A stretch of DNA of 64,000 nucleotides from Proales similis (lineage: Eukaryota > Rotifera > Eurotatoria > Ploima > Proalidae). The notes beneath the pieces are model-generated. The model searched no databases and was not told the origin of the DNA. It saw only the letters and a list, made by a program, of their open reading frames with translations. The DNA lies in NCBI GenBank assembly GCA_019059635.1, contig JAGVRJ010000004.1, positions 682,001-746,000 of the forward strand, written 5' to 3'. Made by a program: the position numbers and the translations under genes. This document shows, in pieces, positions 24,199 through 36,000 of the stretch. Within the stretch, counting starts at the first letter, position 1. The number at the start of each line of letters is the position of its first letter.

Positions 24199-25792
24199 TC
24201 AACTTGTGAAGTAGGTGGTTTTTTCACGCTCCATTTCGGGAAATACATGCTTGCATAGCCAGTTGACGCATTTCTTGTGCACTTGCTGAAAGTATTCATC
24301 TTCCTCATAGAGCTTTCGGAACTGCTCCATGATTACTGGATCTGACATGATATTATACGGATTGGCCTCAAAATATTCAAACGGCCGGTTGCTCTCAAGC
24401 ACCGTTTTCTTTGACTCTGCATACAAGTCAGCTGTGCAGCCGGGTGCCAGAAAGCGAAAGTCGGACTTTTGCCGCGAGTTGCCAGTTTTTGAACGCATTT
24501 CGTTCATTGACGCCTCCTTGAGGGCAGAAGACTCATTCCAGACAGCTGCGCTGGACGTTCTGTTTGGCCATCGGGTGGAGTTGCCAATATTTCGATTTGT
24601 GCTTCCATTCGCTCCCGTCAACTTGCTAGTGGCAGTTGCAGCTGCTGGGTTTGACGTTGTTGTTGTTGTTGTCGGTGTGGCCGTGGTAAGCTGTTTGTTG
24701 AATCGTGTCTCTGAATCGTCTTCAAAATCGTTTCGTGTTTTGTACTTGTTCAAGTTGCCATATGAAGGCGTTTTGGGTACACTTCTTAAATTAATTCGAT
24801 TTATCTCGTTTTCGCTCTTGGTTCGAACCGGGCTGCCCGATTTAAATGGCGCTTGAAATCGAGCGTTTCGCTGAATACTTTCTCTGAGAACTGCCTCGTC
24901 AATTGTTTCTGTCGATTTGTGGATATTCGAGTTCGCCTGGCTGGCACCGAAATTGTCCAAATTGTTCAGCGAGTACCGGCTGAGGTGAACACTCAACGGC
25001 CGCTGAATTGTGGTCGGATTATTCAGGCTAACTTGTGATTTAAAATCTTCTTTAGAAGCACTGATGGCGAAATTTTCGACGTTCTCAAACTGATTGCTGG
25101 GCGAATGAGAAATCAATGTCGTCTGAACAGTGGATGCATTCGAACTGCTTTTCTTAAGAGCGTTTCTTTTTTTGAGCAGCTTGAGCTTGTTCACTTGATT
25201 GCTGTTTGTTTGAGTGGGCTGCGTAGATGAGGGCGTCTGATTGGATGCAAAAGCAGCGGAGGCCGGCTTGCCGTTTTCGCCCACAACCCGATAGGAGCTT
25301 GCGCCCAGTGGTGAGTTGGTGTACAAACGTGAGATCATTGCATTATTTTCGCTGAAGCCCACTTCGCCGCCGCTTAGCTTGTAGTTTCGGCTGAAGAACT
25401 TTTGATCGCTAACTCGATCTTGATAAGCGTTCGGATTGCCCTGATTGCCTTTTGATTTGACTCTTTTGGTTTCATCGGGCGAGCGTGCAGTGGTGATATT
25501 AGCCGAGCGTCGTTGCATCGAACTCAAGCTTGCATCATTAAATTCATTACCACGGCCTGCATCAGCGCTCCTTAGTGATTTAACGTGCAGCGCAGCAGTG
25601 AAAGTTGACGCCGGCGTGTTGGATTTTATGGGATCCACTTGACGGTAAGAGTCTCTTAAGCGGTGCACCATTGCCGAATAGCTGCTCGCGTCGGTATTTG
25701 GACTAAGGCGACACGAGAAAGTATGCGGATAATCAGCCATCAGCAAGAGAGCAATTCGGTCGGTGGAGGAGTGTCACTTACCTTGATTCCAT
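24199..25792 (-). CDS. Unrecognised, largely disordered protein with a conserved-looking C-terminal block
   Basis: I do not recognise this gene. A long ORF covers 25746-24199. A better start may be an 11-nt exon at 25792-25782 (ATG GAA TCA AG) with a perfect donor (AAG/GTAAGT). It splices to 25702 after a pyrimidine-rich acceptor and would give MESSPNTDASSY... and 504 residues. Most of the chain is Ser/Asn/Thr-rich and low complexity, including a Thr run (about residue 360). Only the last about 80 residues look folded: ESNRPFEYFEANPYN, DPVIMEQFRKLYEEDEYF and HKKCVNWLCKHVFPEME. No signal peptide or membrane helix. It is single-exon apart from the tiny first exon. A cytoskeletal or sperm role would be guesswork. 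Confidence 0.6.
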
Positions 25793-28497
25793 TTTTTTAT
25801 TGGAATCGACCGCTCTTTGAAATTCTTCTAAATAGGGTGCACGAGTGCCTTTTGCTTCTGCTGTTGACGTGGTTGCTGTATCAACTCGCTTTTGCGCTCT
25901 CGTATCATCTCCGCCACCTTAGCGCGGCAGCTCGCTTAAAATTGCTCTGAGTGCTCAAGCAGAGAGAAATGCTCGCTTACTCGTATTTCTGCCACTGAAA
26001 TGTATTGCCAAGCTAGTCATTGTACTGATTCGCAGCAACCAAAATCAGCTCGGATTCAGTGCTACCTGTTTGTTGCTCGTTTGCGTCTTTTTTTTCTCGT
26101 TCGCTTGCTTATTTTCGCATTGGAAGCTTTTCCCCTCTTTCAGCCTCGCTCTTTTTGCCTAGCAGAGTCGATAGTTCGCTATTCTGTAAATATCAAACCA
26201 AAAATTGAAATAAAACCATTTATGACTGCTTATTTGCCGCCCTCTCAGCGCACACTTGGCCTCTAAACAAGTCTTATTCGCACTTGCAGGCTTAATACAG
26301 AGAAGCGGGTTTCTTTAATTAAGACAATTGAACTCTTTTATGAAAAGAATTTGAATGCACTTCTTTAAGGAGATCGTAGAGCGCAACTCGGAAAAAGAAA
26401 TTCTTTCTTGCCACCAAGCTCATGAGCGAGCGAGCCGTTCGAAAGAGAAAGGGGAGAAAAACGTACACAATCAAATTGCAAAAATAAAACCTGGTTGACT
26501 CGGTGAATCGAAAAACGGCTAGCGCTGTTTATTCGCTTTTTAATTAAATTTCAATGCTTTGGCTGCATTGAACAATTAAGAAGAAAAAAAGAGAGCAGGG
26601 CAGAGAGAAAAGTGAGTTTTTATGATTTGCGAAAAAGCCTTCGGTTTTGACTCCAATTTGCAAACATTTGTCAGAACGAGCATTTTTTAGCGCGTGTCAT
26701 ATTCATTAATAAAACGCACGCCCGAATCAAGTAACTGCTCGCAAGGCTTCGGCCAATTGGCGTATTTCTCATTTAGTTTCTGTTGTCATCGACTTACGAA
26801 TATCCATGCAAGGAAAACAGAGCGGAAAAGCATATTGTGTTGGTCGACTCTTTAGTTTACTTTTGGTGAACCAGCGCATGTTTTAACAGCCATTAAACAA
26901 ACAACGAGTCTTACTTCTCTCTCTTTTACTCTCTCTCTCTCTCACTCTCACTCTCACTCCCACACGCACACACACACACACACATACTCATACGCAACCC
27001 ATCCTCGCATGCGATTATGGTTTCTTACAAGGCAAACAGAGGAGAGGAAATTGCACCGATTTTATCTCGCTTGCTTAGCAATTGTTTTCTGAGCTTAAGC
27101 AAGGAGCAGTGCGAGTAAAAGAGTGGACGAGCTGCGCAAGAAAGCGGCACATAACTAGATACGACGAGTTAGTTGCTAATGAGCTCGCTAGCGCTCGAGT
27201 GAAAAACTGACTTTCTTTGTGTTAATTCACGCAAAAACTAAGAGCTATTCGATCGTTAATGCCTCAATACACGCTCTCGCTTCATTATTATCAGGGCAAA
27301 TGCTCTTCCGTCAGTCAGACTCGTTCCATTTCTATCCGTTTTTAAGTTCGTACTGAATATTCATCTTTGGTTGTGTTTATGTAAGTAACTATTCCCCAAG
27401 CAGTCGCAATTAGTTCAACAATAAATTAAACAAGCGACAAACAAGCAAAAAAAAAAAAAGAGAGAACTGAATTACGCATGTTGCGCAACAAATAAGCCTG
27501 CTTGTCTCCTCGAAATGATCGGCAAAGCCGAACAAGTTAAAGGGCTAAGTGAAAACCGAGAGCGGCCGACAACCGATATAATTTGAGTCGGTCTGAGCCT
27601 TCCCAAGAAGCATCAGAGTATCAGCTAAATAATAAAAGTCTAGATGAGACTGCTCGCTCACTGCAAAAATAAACATGAATCGAATTTTGATGGTTGATAT
27701 GGATAGTTTCTAGACTATACTTAAATACGAGACCAAGTTAATTTATACCCAATGAGTAAATGAAAATAAACTTGATATATTTAAATGTAGAATTAATGTT
27801 AAATGCTCTTGAATTTCAAAGGCCCCGATTCTGGTTATATAGTATTTTTTGTTTATAGTGTTTTTTTTGTATTCAGTGGATTTTAATTGCAAGTAAACAG
27901 ACTCGCTTTGCTTCGTAAATCAGGCTCGGGACCAACAGAAAAATGTTCTTGCATAAGGAAGGCCATACAAGTTTACGAAACCAACCATTTGATAACAAGA
28001 ATTGATAATCAAGAATAGAAAGCGTCTCAGACAGAGTGAAAATAAGAACTGAAAGAATAAGACAGTGACTTATTGCGACCAAGGCGACGTTCACTAAAAT
28101 ATTCATTGAATACGAAATTTGCTCCCTGATTAGCTCCAGCTATATAATACGCGCATCAAACTCCCCTCTTAAGCTCTAAGCCATGGCTTAACTCTTAAAC
28201 CATCAGGTCACATTATTTGCCACCACTAGGGTGTTCTTCAAACGTAATAATAATTTTGCAAATTTACTGTATATTCCTAGCTCACAGATCAACCCGGTCG
28301 TCGGCAAATAATTTCATTATCAATTTACACAATTATTAGTGTAATTAAAAAGGTAAATAGCGACTCCACTTTAAAAAAGCTAGATGGCCGTATTGGAACT
28401 TTGATTAACTGAAATAAGTGCCACTTGAAGGCACTCGATCTGGCTTAAAACTAGGTGACAAAGCATAGCACGATAGAAAGATTGACAAAAAAATTTA
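25793..28497. other. Non-coding region with microsatellites, before the tRNA-Arg cluster
   Basis: About 2.7 kb without a supported gene. It is AT-rich with a pyrimidine and CA repeat at 26921-26986 and many short T/A runs. The proximal part should hold the promoter of the unknown gene. ORFs here are short and compositionally biased. Confidence 0.5.
26921..26986. repeat. CT/CA microsatellite
   Basis: Runs of CT, then CTCACT units, then CA dinucleotides follow each other over about 65 bases. A simple-sequence repeat with no coding potential. Confidence 0.8.
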
Positions 28498-28570
28498 TGA
28501 GCTTGGCAGGACTCGAACCTGCAATCTTCTGATTCGAAGTCAGACGCGTTATCCATTACGCTACAAGCCC
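28498..28570 (-). tRNA. tRNA-Arg(TCG), copy 1
   Basis: Read on the minus strand, a 73-nt cloverleaf: acceptor stem GGGCTTG/CAAGCTC (one G-T pair), D arm GCGT...ACGC, anticodon arm TCTGA-CTTCGAA-TCAGA (anticodon TCG), T arm GCAGG-TTCGAGT-CCTGC, discriminator A. The B box GGTTCGAGTCC is intact. A T run just downstream can end RNA polymerase III transcription. No intron; CCA is not encoded. Confidence 0.95.
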
Positions 28571-28740
28571 CATATTCTCACCCTGCTGTAAAAAACTACT
28601 GTTTCCTAGCTTATAATTAACAATTTATTAGTGGCCTGTACGGTCCAACCGTGGAGCCATAGTTTAAGTTTAAAAAAAAAACAAGTCAAAGATGTATGAT
28701 AGAAGTTAATGCGTTAAGAGAATAAATCAGGAAAAATTTA

Positions 28741-28813
28741 TGAGCTTGGCAGGACTCGAACCTGCAATCTTCTGATTCGAAGTCAGACGCGTTATCCATT
28801 ACGCTACAAGCCC
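28741..28813 (-). tRNA. tRNA-Arg(TCG), copy 2
   Basis: Identical 73-nt sequence to the copy at 28498-28570, same strand, with a T run downstream. The few flanking bases on the 3' side also match (ATAAATTTTT), which suggests a recent tandem duplication of about 240 bases. Confidence 0.95.
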
Positions 28814-29106
28814 TGTGAAGTCCATTTGCATACGAATTAACTCTATTCGACATTTGGTCAGGTGAAAAATCTTGTATTCCTTTATTTCACAAAAGAGGAA
28901 TTTGCTTAAGTTATGAAACCCTCCTTCAAATGGTTTGCCATAGATTAACAAACAAATATTTTTTTATTACTTTTTTTAGTTTCAACTTTTTTTTCAATCA
29001 AGCTTAGCTTTTGTATCATAGGTTTGTCAATTCTTTAGAAACAACTAACTCAACGAGGCGATTGATAGAACGCTTAAAACAATTCGGTAACTAAGGAGGC
29101 ACATGT

Positions 29107-29180
29107 GGGTCTGTGGCGCAATTGGATAACGCGTCTGACTACGAATCAGGAGATTGCAGGTTCGAGTCCTGCCAGACTCG
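29107..29180 (+). tRNA. tRNA-Arg(ACG), copy 1
   Basis: A 74-nt cloverleaf: acceptor stem GGGTCTG/CAGACTC, D arm GCGC...ACGC (wait for one weak pair), anticodon loop CTACGAA (anticodon ACG, normally read as ICG after editing of A34), T arm GCAGG-TTCGAGT-CCTGC, discriminator G. A ten-T run follows at once, a strong Pol III stop. Confidence 0.95.
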
Positions 29181-29264
29181 AAGTTTTTTTTTTCGATTTT
29201 AACTTCAAGTTTTAAGACAGTTAGCCAGTTATAAATCGGGAAGTTGAGGCTCATATGACAAGCG

Positions 29265-29337
29265 GGGCTTGTAGCGTAATGGATAACGCGTCTGACTTCG
29301 AATCAGAAGATTGCAGGTTCGAGTCCTGCCAAGCTCA
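29265..29337 (+). tRNA. tRNA-Arg(TCG), copy 3
   Basis: Same 73-nt sequence as the other TCG copies, now on the plus strand, 84 bases after tRNA-Arg(ACG) copy 1. A TTTTTT terminator follows after ATAG. Confidence 0.95.
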
Positions 29338-29740
29338 TAGTTTTTTAGCCGGAAACTGGGCCTGAAATCTGTTTCTCTAAACCAAATGAGTCTTTTAAGC
29401 TCAGACCGTAAGAATGTAAGAGCTTTTTTAAAATCTGACGACTAATTCAGCCATTAAGCAAGAACTTTTTATAAAACTTGATGCTTTTTATTTCAACTCA
29501 CTTACCGACCTTAGTCTTCTCACACACTTTTCCACAGTTAACGAACTTTTTCAAAAAGTATTTTTATATCTCATCAATCCATCAATTCAAAATATATTAA
29601 GATGAAGGTAATTATTGCCTCATTTAACAAAGAGATGAAAGAATTAATGAACTGATTCATCTGAGGACCACAAAAACTGCTTTAGGGTGCACTTTGTTCT
29701 CAGATATCCGAGGCAATTATTGGGAGATGTGAAAAAACTA

Positions 29741-29813
29741 TGAGCTTGGCAGGACTCGAACCTGCAATCTTCTGATTCGAAGTCAGACGCGTTATCCATT
29801 ACGCTACAAGCCC
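29741..29813 (-). tRNA. tRNA-Arg(TCG), copy 4
   Basis: Same 73-nt sequence on the minus strand, with terminator T run after the 3' end. With the ACG gene 87 bases away it mirrors the plus-strand pair at 29107-29337. Confidence 0.95.
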
Positions 29814-29900
29814 CGCTTGTGTCACCTCAATGTTGATCTGGTCTAAAAGGCCAAGTGAAAGAAATATAACAGATAACTTTCAACAAGTACAAAAAAACTT

Positions 29901-29974
29901 CGAGTCTGGCAGGACTCGAACCTGCAATCTCCTGATTCGTAGTCAGACGCGTTATCCAATTGCGCCACAGACCC
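29901..29974 (-). tRNA. tRNA-Arg(ACG), copy 2
   Basis: Identical in structure to ACG copy 1 (acceptor stem GGGTCTG/CAGACTC, anticodon ACG) on the minus strand, followed by a run of seven T. All boxes look intact. Confidence 0.95.
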
Positions 29975-30040
29975 ATGTTTACAAGAATGACTCACACAAG
30001 ACATTGAATTTATTTATTGTATTTTGAATGATTTTCAATT

Positions 30041-33000
30041 TTAATCGAAGTCAATTGTTTCTGATGGCTCCAGCTTTTCAGAAGACCTAGATTTACTAGG
30101 TTTTGTAAGCACTTGACGGGTGTTGCCCGGACGAACAGAAAGTATTCTTATATTTTTTTCCATTCCCGATTCGAAATTGGTTCCGAATCGTTGGCGATAT
30201 TCATCAGCAGTGGCTATTTTAGCCGTAATAGGTAAACGAATCAAATCGGTTTCGGTCGTTATTTCAAGATTATGAAATAAATCTCTCAAATTGGAATCGG
30301 TTTCCTCATCGGCTGCTTTGAAAATAGCAAACAGCATTATTGTCAGCTCTCGGTTCATTCCAGCAGCAATCTTGAATCATTCAGAATTCAAGCATTTAAG
30401 ATAAATATCAAAAGCAGAATTAATTATCTTACCGGTCCGGGTTTGTATGCGATCTTTATGCCTGTGGATGGATCCGGTTGGGTCAATTTAAACCTACATG
30501 AGTCTAGTCCCACGTTGATGAGTTCGAAGTCGGCAACATAAGTGAAGCCCTCTCGAAGGGTGCCGAAATTGATCTGTTTAGGAAAAACTTCGATTCCTCT
30601 GCGATTATCAAGCGATCGACCGTTAAGTTTTGATGCTTGGACTATTGATGCCTTAACTTTTCTTCTAATTGGTTCTTCAAGACTTAGGAACTAAAAATGA
30701 TATTAATTTTCGTTATAGAATCATCGGCTGAAGTACTTAAAAGTATAATCTCTTTTTACATGATTGTTGGGAAGAGCGTTGGGACGATCGGTTTTAATCG
30801 ACTTTGGTAGTTCGCTCGATCCGAGCCTTTGGCCATGCTTGAACTTTGGCTTATATCTTGAATGACCCAAAGAAATGGAGAAATGGTCTAGAAAAGGCTA
30901 TGGTTATTTCAGGGTCAAAACTAAGCGTCATTTTTTTACCTTTTTTATCACTGTTCGTCTCCTGTATTGAAATGGGCGGCAGACTAATTTTCTTTATACT
31001 CGATCTTGAGTCAATAATTGCATCACCTTTGGAAATTTTTCGTTTAAAATTGAATTTTAATTTGGACAAAAGGTGACCAAGACTCACTTTCAAACTGATT
31101 GTCATGATAATACATCGGCTGTTTGGATATTTGCTCGCTAAATTCGTTTTCTGATGTGACCGTGTTCTTTTCATTGGCAGCCGCTTCAAGAAACGCTTTT
31201 CCCCACTCGCTCTCAAAGTAGCCTGGAATCAATGCCTTTTTCCATGTCTGCTTGTTGGACCTAGAATTCATAATCTCATCCTCGAGTTTTCTAATTTGCT
31301 CTTGTCTGAAAGAACGAAGGCCATCTCTATTGTTCACGAACAAATTCACATCTACTTCGCCTTTTTTGATCGCCTCACGGTAGATTTCAGATATGTCGGC
31401 TAAAATGATTGTGCTCTCAATTCATCGGTTTTTAATTCAGATTGGTTCAGTTGGCTACCATTTTTAATGAGATCTTGACAGTCAAGCTTGAGTGTGCGGG
31501 TTTTATTCAAATGCTCTGCCTCTTTCTTTGGATCATAAGTGAGAAGCAGCCGATGGCTTTCAGCTCGTTCACTAATGTACACCATATAATCTCTGTTTGA
31601 ACATGTTAGATTTTCACAAAGTGAAGGTAAAGTCTCATTCAAGATCTTACTTGAGGCCAGTGGTAAGCTTCAATCTCAGATCGTCATCTAATTTCTTGTA
31701 CTCAATCAATTGTCGATATTCCATTCTTTTAGGAACAACAAGTGGCGGATTTTTGACCCGTTTTTGTGAAGGCGCCTCAATAGCCAGACCTCGTCCCATA
31801 TTCGTTCCGAACTTGGCACCAGGCACTTTCATCTCAGGAATGGGAGGAAATGAAAGAAGATTGCGCGTTCTTAGCCCGATCGGCACAATATCCTTCTCGT
31901 CATACTCGTTCAACCAGAAATCGGTGAGGCAATCTTTGAGCAAGGTGATGAATTATCTTCCAGAAACTTATTCCGTCTCATTCGCTCACCTTTGAGTGGA
32001 CGAAGTACAGTGGTGCCAAATATGTTCGGATATCCTTGAACATTATCGCGGATAACCGCCGACATTGGATCGACTTCAATCTCGTTCAAGTAGTCTTGAA
32101 TATCTTCGAGTCGTTTGAGTTCGGTGCCACTCGAGTCTTTGTGAATGATGAAAAACCTGAATGACTTGAATTAGAAAAGAGCAGTACATATTGAGGAGTG
32201 AAAAACAAATTACCTGGGCGCATGCTTTTTATAAATCTGTACTTGGTTGGAGAATTTGTTCGTATTGTTGACCGACATGATGAAATTCTTGCCGATATTG
32301 CTAACTTTAAACCTGTTCCCATCCAAATCTTCGTGCTCTAGCAAATAGTGTGAGTTCAAATTGAAGCAGAATCGGTTCTTTGAATTCAGAGAAGCATTTC
32401 TTTCAAGTTGTTTTTGGTAATGTTTCGCTTTCGAATGAGTGCAATTGAGTTGGTTTTTTTACCTTGGGGTGTAATTTATGTGGCTCTTGTCATCAAATTC
32501 AAGCAGCTCGCCTGTGTGGTAGATAAGAGTATAAGACTGTTTGTTTGGATCGCAAGTAAGAAGAGTGCCACTGCCGAATATTAGTGTCGCTTCACTGGTA
32601 TTAACATTGAAAATGGTGGTCGCATAGCCAGGACATTCGATTTTGGCATAGTTTTCAGTTGTCTTTAGACTTTCTTGCTCAATATCGACACTGAAGCTGG
32701 TTATTCTTGTACCGTCGGCATATTCGACCACCAAGGATCGGTCAGTACGGAAAACCATTCGAAGACCGTCTTCGCGAGTCACCATCACCTTGAAACACTT
32801 GGTTAATACCAACGTTCTTTACCAGCGAGAGTTTGAATCAATTAAACTTACTTCACCACTTCGAGAGTCGAATGCTTCAATCGAGCGATGAGTCTTAATT
32901 TGAACTGGCTCTTCTCTTGACAAATCAAATTCACGTCCACCTGGTTGTATAAGAGTCCATTTGGATTGGTATTTTGGCTGGCGAACTACAGGAGTCTCCT

Positions 33001-36000
33001 CCACTTTGACCGCTTCTTTCTTTTTATTGCCTATTTGCACAAGAGATATAAAGTGAAAAAGAAACTAGGAGTCGCGATCTGGGTGATACCTTTGCTTGGC
33101 TTGTTATTTACGATCTGATCAAGTTCGGAGTTTTCGTTCAGTTCTGGCTCGACAATTAGCTCGCGAATTTTTCTATAAATTGTGCCGTTCGGATGAAGAA
33201 TTTCGGTGCAATTTTCATTGAGGAAACGAATAACAGTTCCATCGCTTCGGATCGAACGCGATTTTTCTTTCAAAGTGTGCGGATTGAAATTCTTGAAATG
33301 CTCGGCTGCTTTTGCCTGACACTTTGAGCTATATTGCTGCTTAATCAAAAGACGATGAGGCTCATTGTCGCCTTTAGGAGTCACTCCTTTTGGCGTTAAA
33401 ATTTAGCATCGGAGAAATTACAACTGGCACCGGTCAATCCTTACCTTCGTATGCCTCAGGAACAAAGGAGCAAGATAAGCCTGTCGGAAGTGATATATTC
33501 AACTTTTGCCATGACCGCAGACTAAAATTGGGCTCTTCTGGCACTGGCTCTTCCTAAAGTGAAAGAAACTCTGAGTAAAGGCTCTGAAAAAATAAGCTGC
33601 ACAAAAAAAGCTATTGGAGAAAAAATAAGTGAAGGTGAACTGAAACTAGGAAGGTGCCGAGGGTATGCAGGGAAAGGGAAGGTTTCAAATTCTAGCCGTT
33701 CTAGATTCTAGAAATAAAACCAAAACGATCGAAAGCGGCTTGTTCTAGTTTTTAAACCGCAACACGATCCATCTCTCTAGGGTTTGAATCGATTTCTAAC
33801 ATTTACCGCTTGAACAACGGGCTCAGCATTTATAGGTTCAATTGATGGTGTTTTTGGCTGTGCTTTCTTTGGGTTTTTTTGCTTATTACGCTTTAAAAAT
33901 GAAACATAATTATCATTTTGGAGACACAGCGAAATAGATCTGGAGGCTGATTATTGCGACAATGGACAATTTGCCAAAAACTCAAAAAACTAAACCAAAC
34001 TTTGAATTCTTACGTTGGCTGACGTCGGCTCAGAGACCGAGTCCTTTTTCTTTTTCTTTTTGACGGTTTTTTCTTCAACAGGCACCTCGCTGACCACAGT
34101 GCTGGCTTCGTTTTGTTGAGCATTTGGACTTTTGTTCAATTCTGGTTTTTTAAAGTTGAAAGGCTTTGGCTCAGCTGGCTCGTCTGTATACGACAAGCAG
34201 AGGCCGTCTTTGAAAACTGCCGTAAAACTGGCACTTGCTGCCCCTCGATTAGAGCCTATCTGTTGCGAAACTGAGTTGAAATTGACTGATTCGTGAGCCA
34301 TGTCGTCTTTAGGCTCGTCAATGCTGCGTGGATCTTCCATATGAACTGAGAGCGTGTGATCCTCGTCGATAACGCTACTTGTGACGAACACTTTAGCGTC
34401 TAAAATGTTTTTAAGTAAACAATCATTGGGATCAAAGCCAAGAAAGCTAAAATGTCAAGCCAACCACTCTTAAGGCAATGCCTCTCGGTTTTGATTAGTG
34501 CCCCGCTACTCGGGAACATGTGGCTCAAATAGGTCTTGATATGAACCATACGATTTCCAAGCTTGTAGCCGACGATCTAGAACAATTGGTAAGTCTTCAA
34601 ACGCCATCAAATAAGTGGCCAGCAACTTGTTCCTACCGATTTGTTGGCTTTTTGAACTTTCGCTTCTTGTTTCATCGGCTGATGATTGCTAGCGGCTTTT
34701 ACTTGCGAGTTGCTACGAGAAGATTTCTTACAGAAATTTTTTTACTCAAACGTCAACCTTCTACTATTCAGTTTGAAAATCTACCTTTGTTTTGCTTGAG
34801 GCTCGACTTGAAACTTCTCTAACTGGCGATTTGCGTTTGGCTCCGGGACTAGTCTTGCGCGAAACGTGCGAAGTGCGGCTCTCTTTTTTCTTGTCTGCCG
34901 GACGGTTGGTAGCAGTGCTAGAAGCGCGTGAGCCCTTCGGCGACTTGGACCCTTTTCTCTTTTCTTTGGACTTTGGCTCTTCGGCTAGCTGACGATCTCG
35001 CTCTTGCTTCCAGGCTTTGAGCGAATTTTGACCCACAAAACTATCGGTTATGTACTCGACCTCGTCTTCAGCCGGTTCAACTTGAAACAAATAATTTCGT
35101 TTAGTTCAATTTTAATCGTCTGTGGGTGTTGTTTGGATTAAATATCATGATGCCGGCTACAGAATTGGCATTTCAAGCATTTAATCATCAAACGACCAGT
35201 TTCATTTCACTTCAAATGAACATGGACGTATCTAATCATCAACACTCAATACACTCTAGACATGAAAAATTACAGAATTCGCTCGAGTTTTCAAAATTGG
35301 CAATTATTGGCACCGCTAGGCAAATGATTGAGTAAATATTTGCTCGGCTCGACACGTTCGGACAAAATTTAGAGAGCAAGTGCTGCTTAGCTTACCTGGC
35401 TTCTCCTCGACTTTCTTTTTCGCTTTGCTCGGAGAGCGGCTGCTTTTCTTTGACGACTTGGAGCTCGCGGGCCGGAGCGACGTACTTGACTCGGCCATGT
35501 CCTTGCTTTTGTTCAGACTCTCTGAATAGAGACGAGTAACCTCCTTGGAGACCTGCTCCGCCTGGTACTTGGCCTCTTCGTCTCTTGTCCATTCAATGAT
35601 CATGTCGTAGATCTTTTCAAGGTAATTGCGAAAGCCCATGTTTGAATGAAGCTTGATTGTGTGCTCTTCATGATTGGACATGCACGCGTCCTCGAACGGA
35701 TTGGACAGAACAAGCATAAGGGAGTCATCGCGTCGATTGTAGTACGAGTCTACGTATGGATGCGTGAAACTTGCTTTCTCTAGAACTTGAACCAGTGTCT
35801 TTGGATCATAGTGCTCGGCCAGATTCCATTCGGTCAGATCTCGTTTCCTTGTTTGATTTATCAGTCCAATTGTTTGGTCGAGTGATTGTGGCTCCTTGGC
35901 TCCGTTATCGACTTCAAACGAGTCCGGAAAGTGAACCGATTGAACTTAAAAGGCAATGAGATTAAAAAAAGAAAGCCAAATTTAGAACAGTTATGACTAA

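Noticed and set aside
27873-28106. 77-codon hydrophobic minus ORF near the tRNA cluster
   Set aside because: Sits in AT-rich DNA, where Leu/Ile/Phe-rich ORFs arise by chance; no splice partners or family signal.
28498-29974. Repeated tRNA blocks as a CRISPR-like or mobile-element array
   Set aside because: Repeats are complete cloverleaf tRNA genes with Pol III terminators; there are no uniform spacers, inverted ends or transposase ORF.
29045-30027. Two ORFs sharing the peptide SGRTRTCNLLIRSQTRYPIA
   Set aside because: They are read-through of tRNA-Arg(ACG) genes on the opposite strand; this peptide is a typical false protein made from a tRNA gene.
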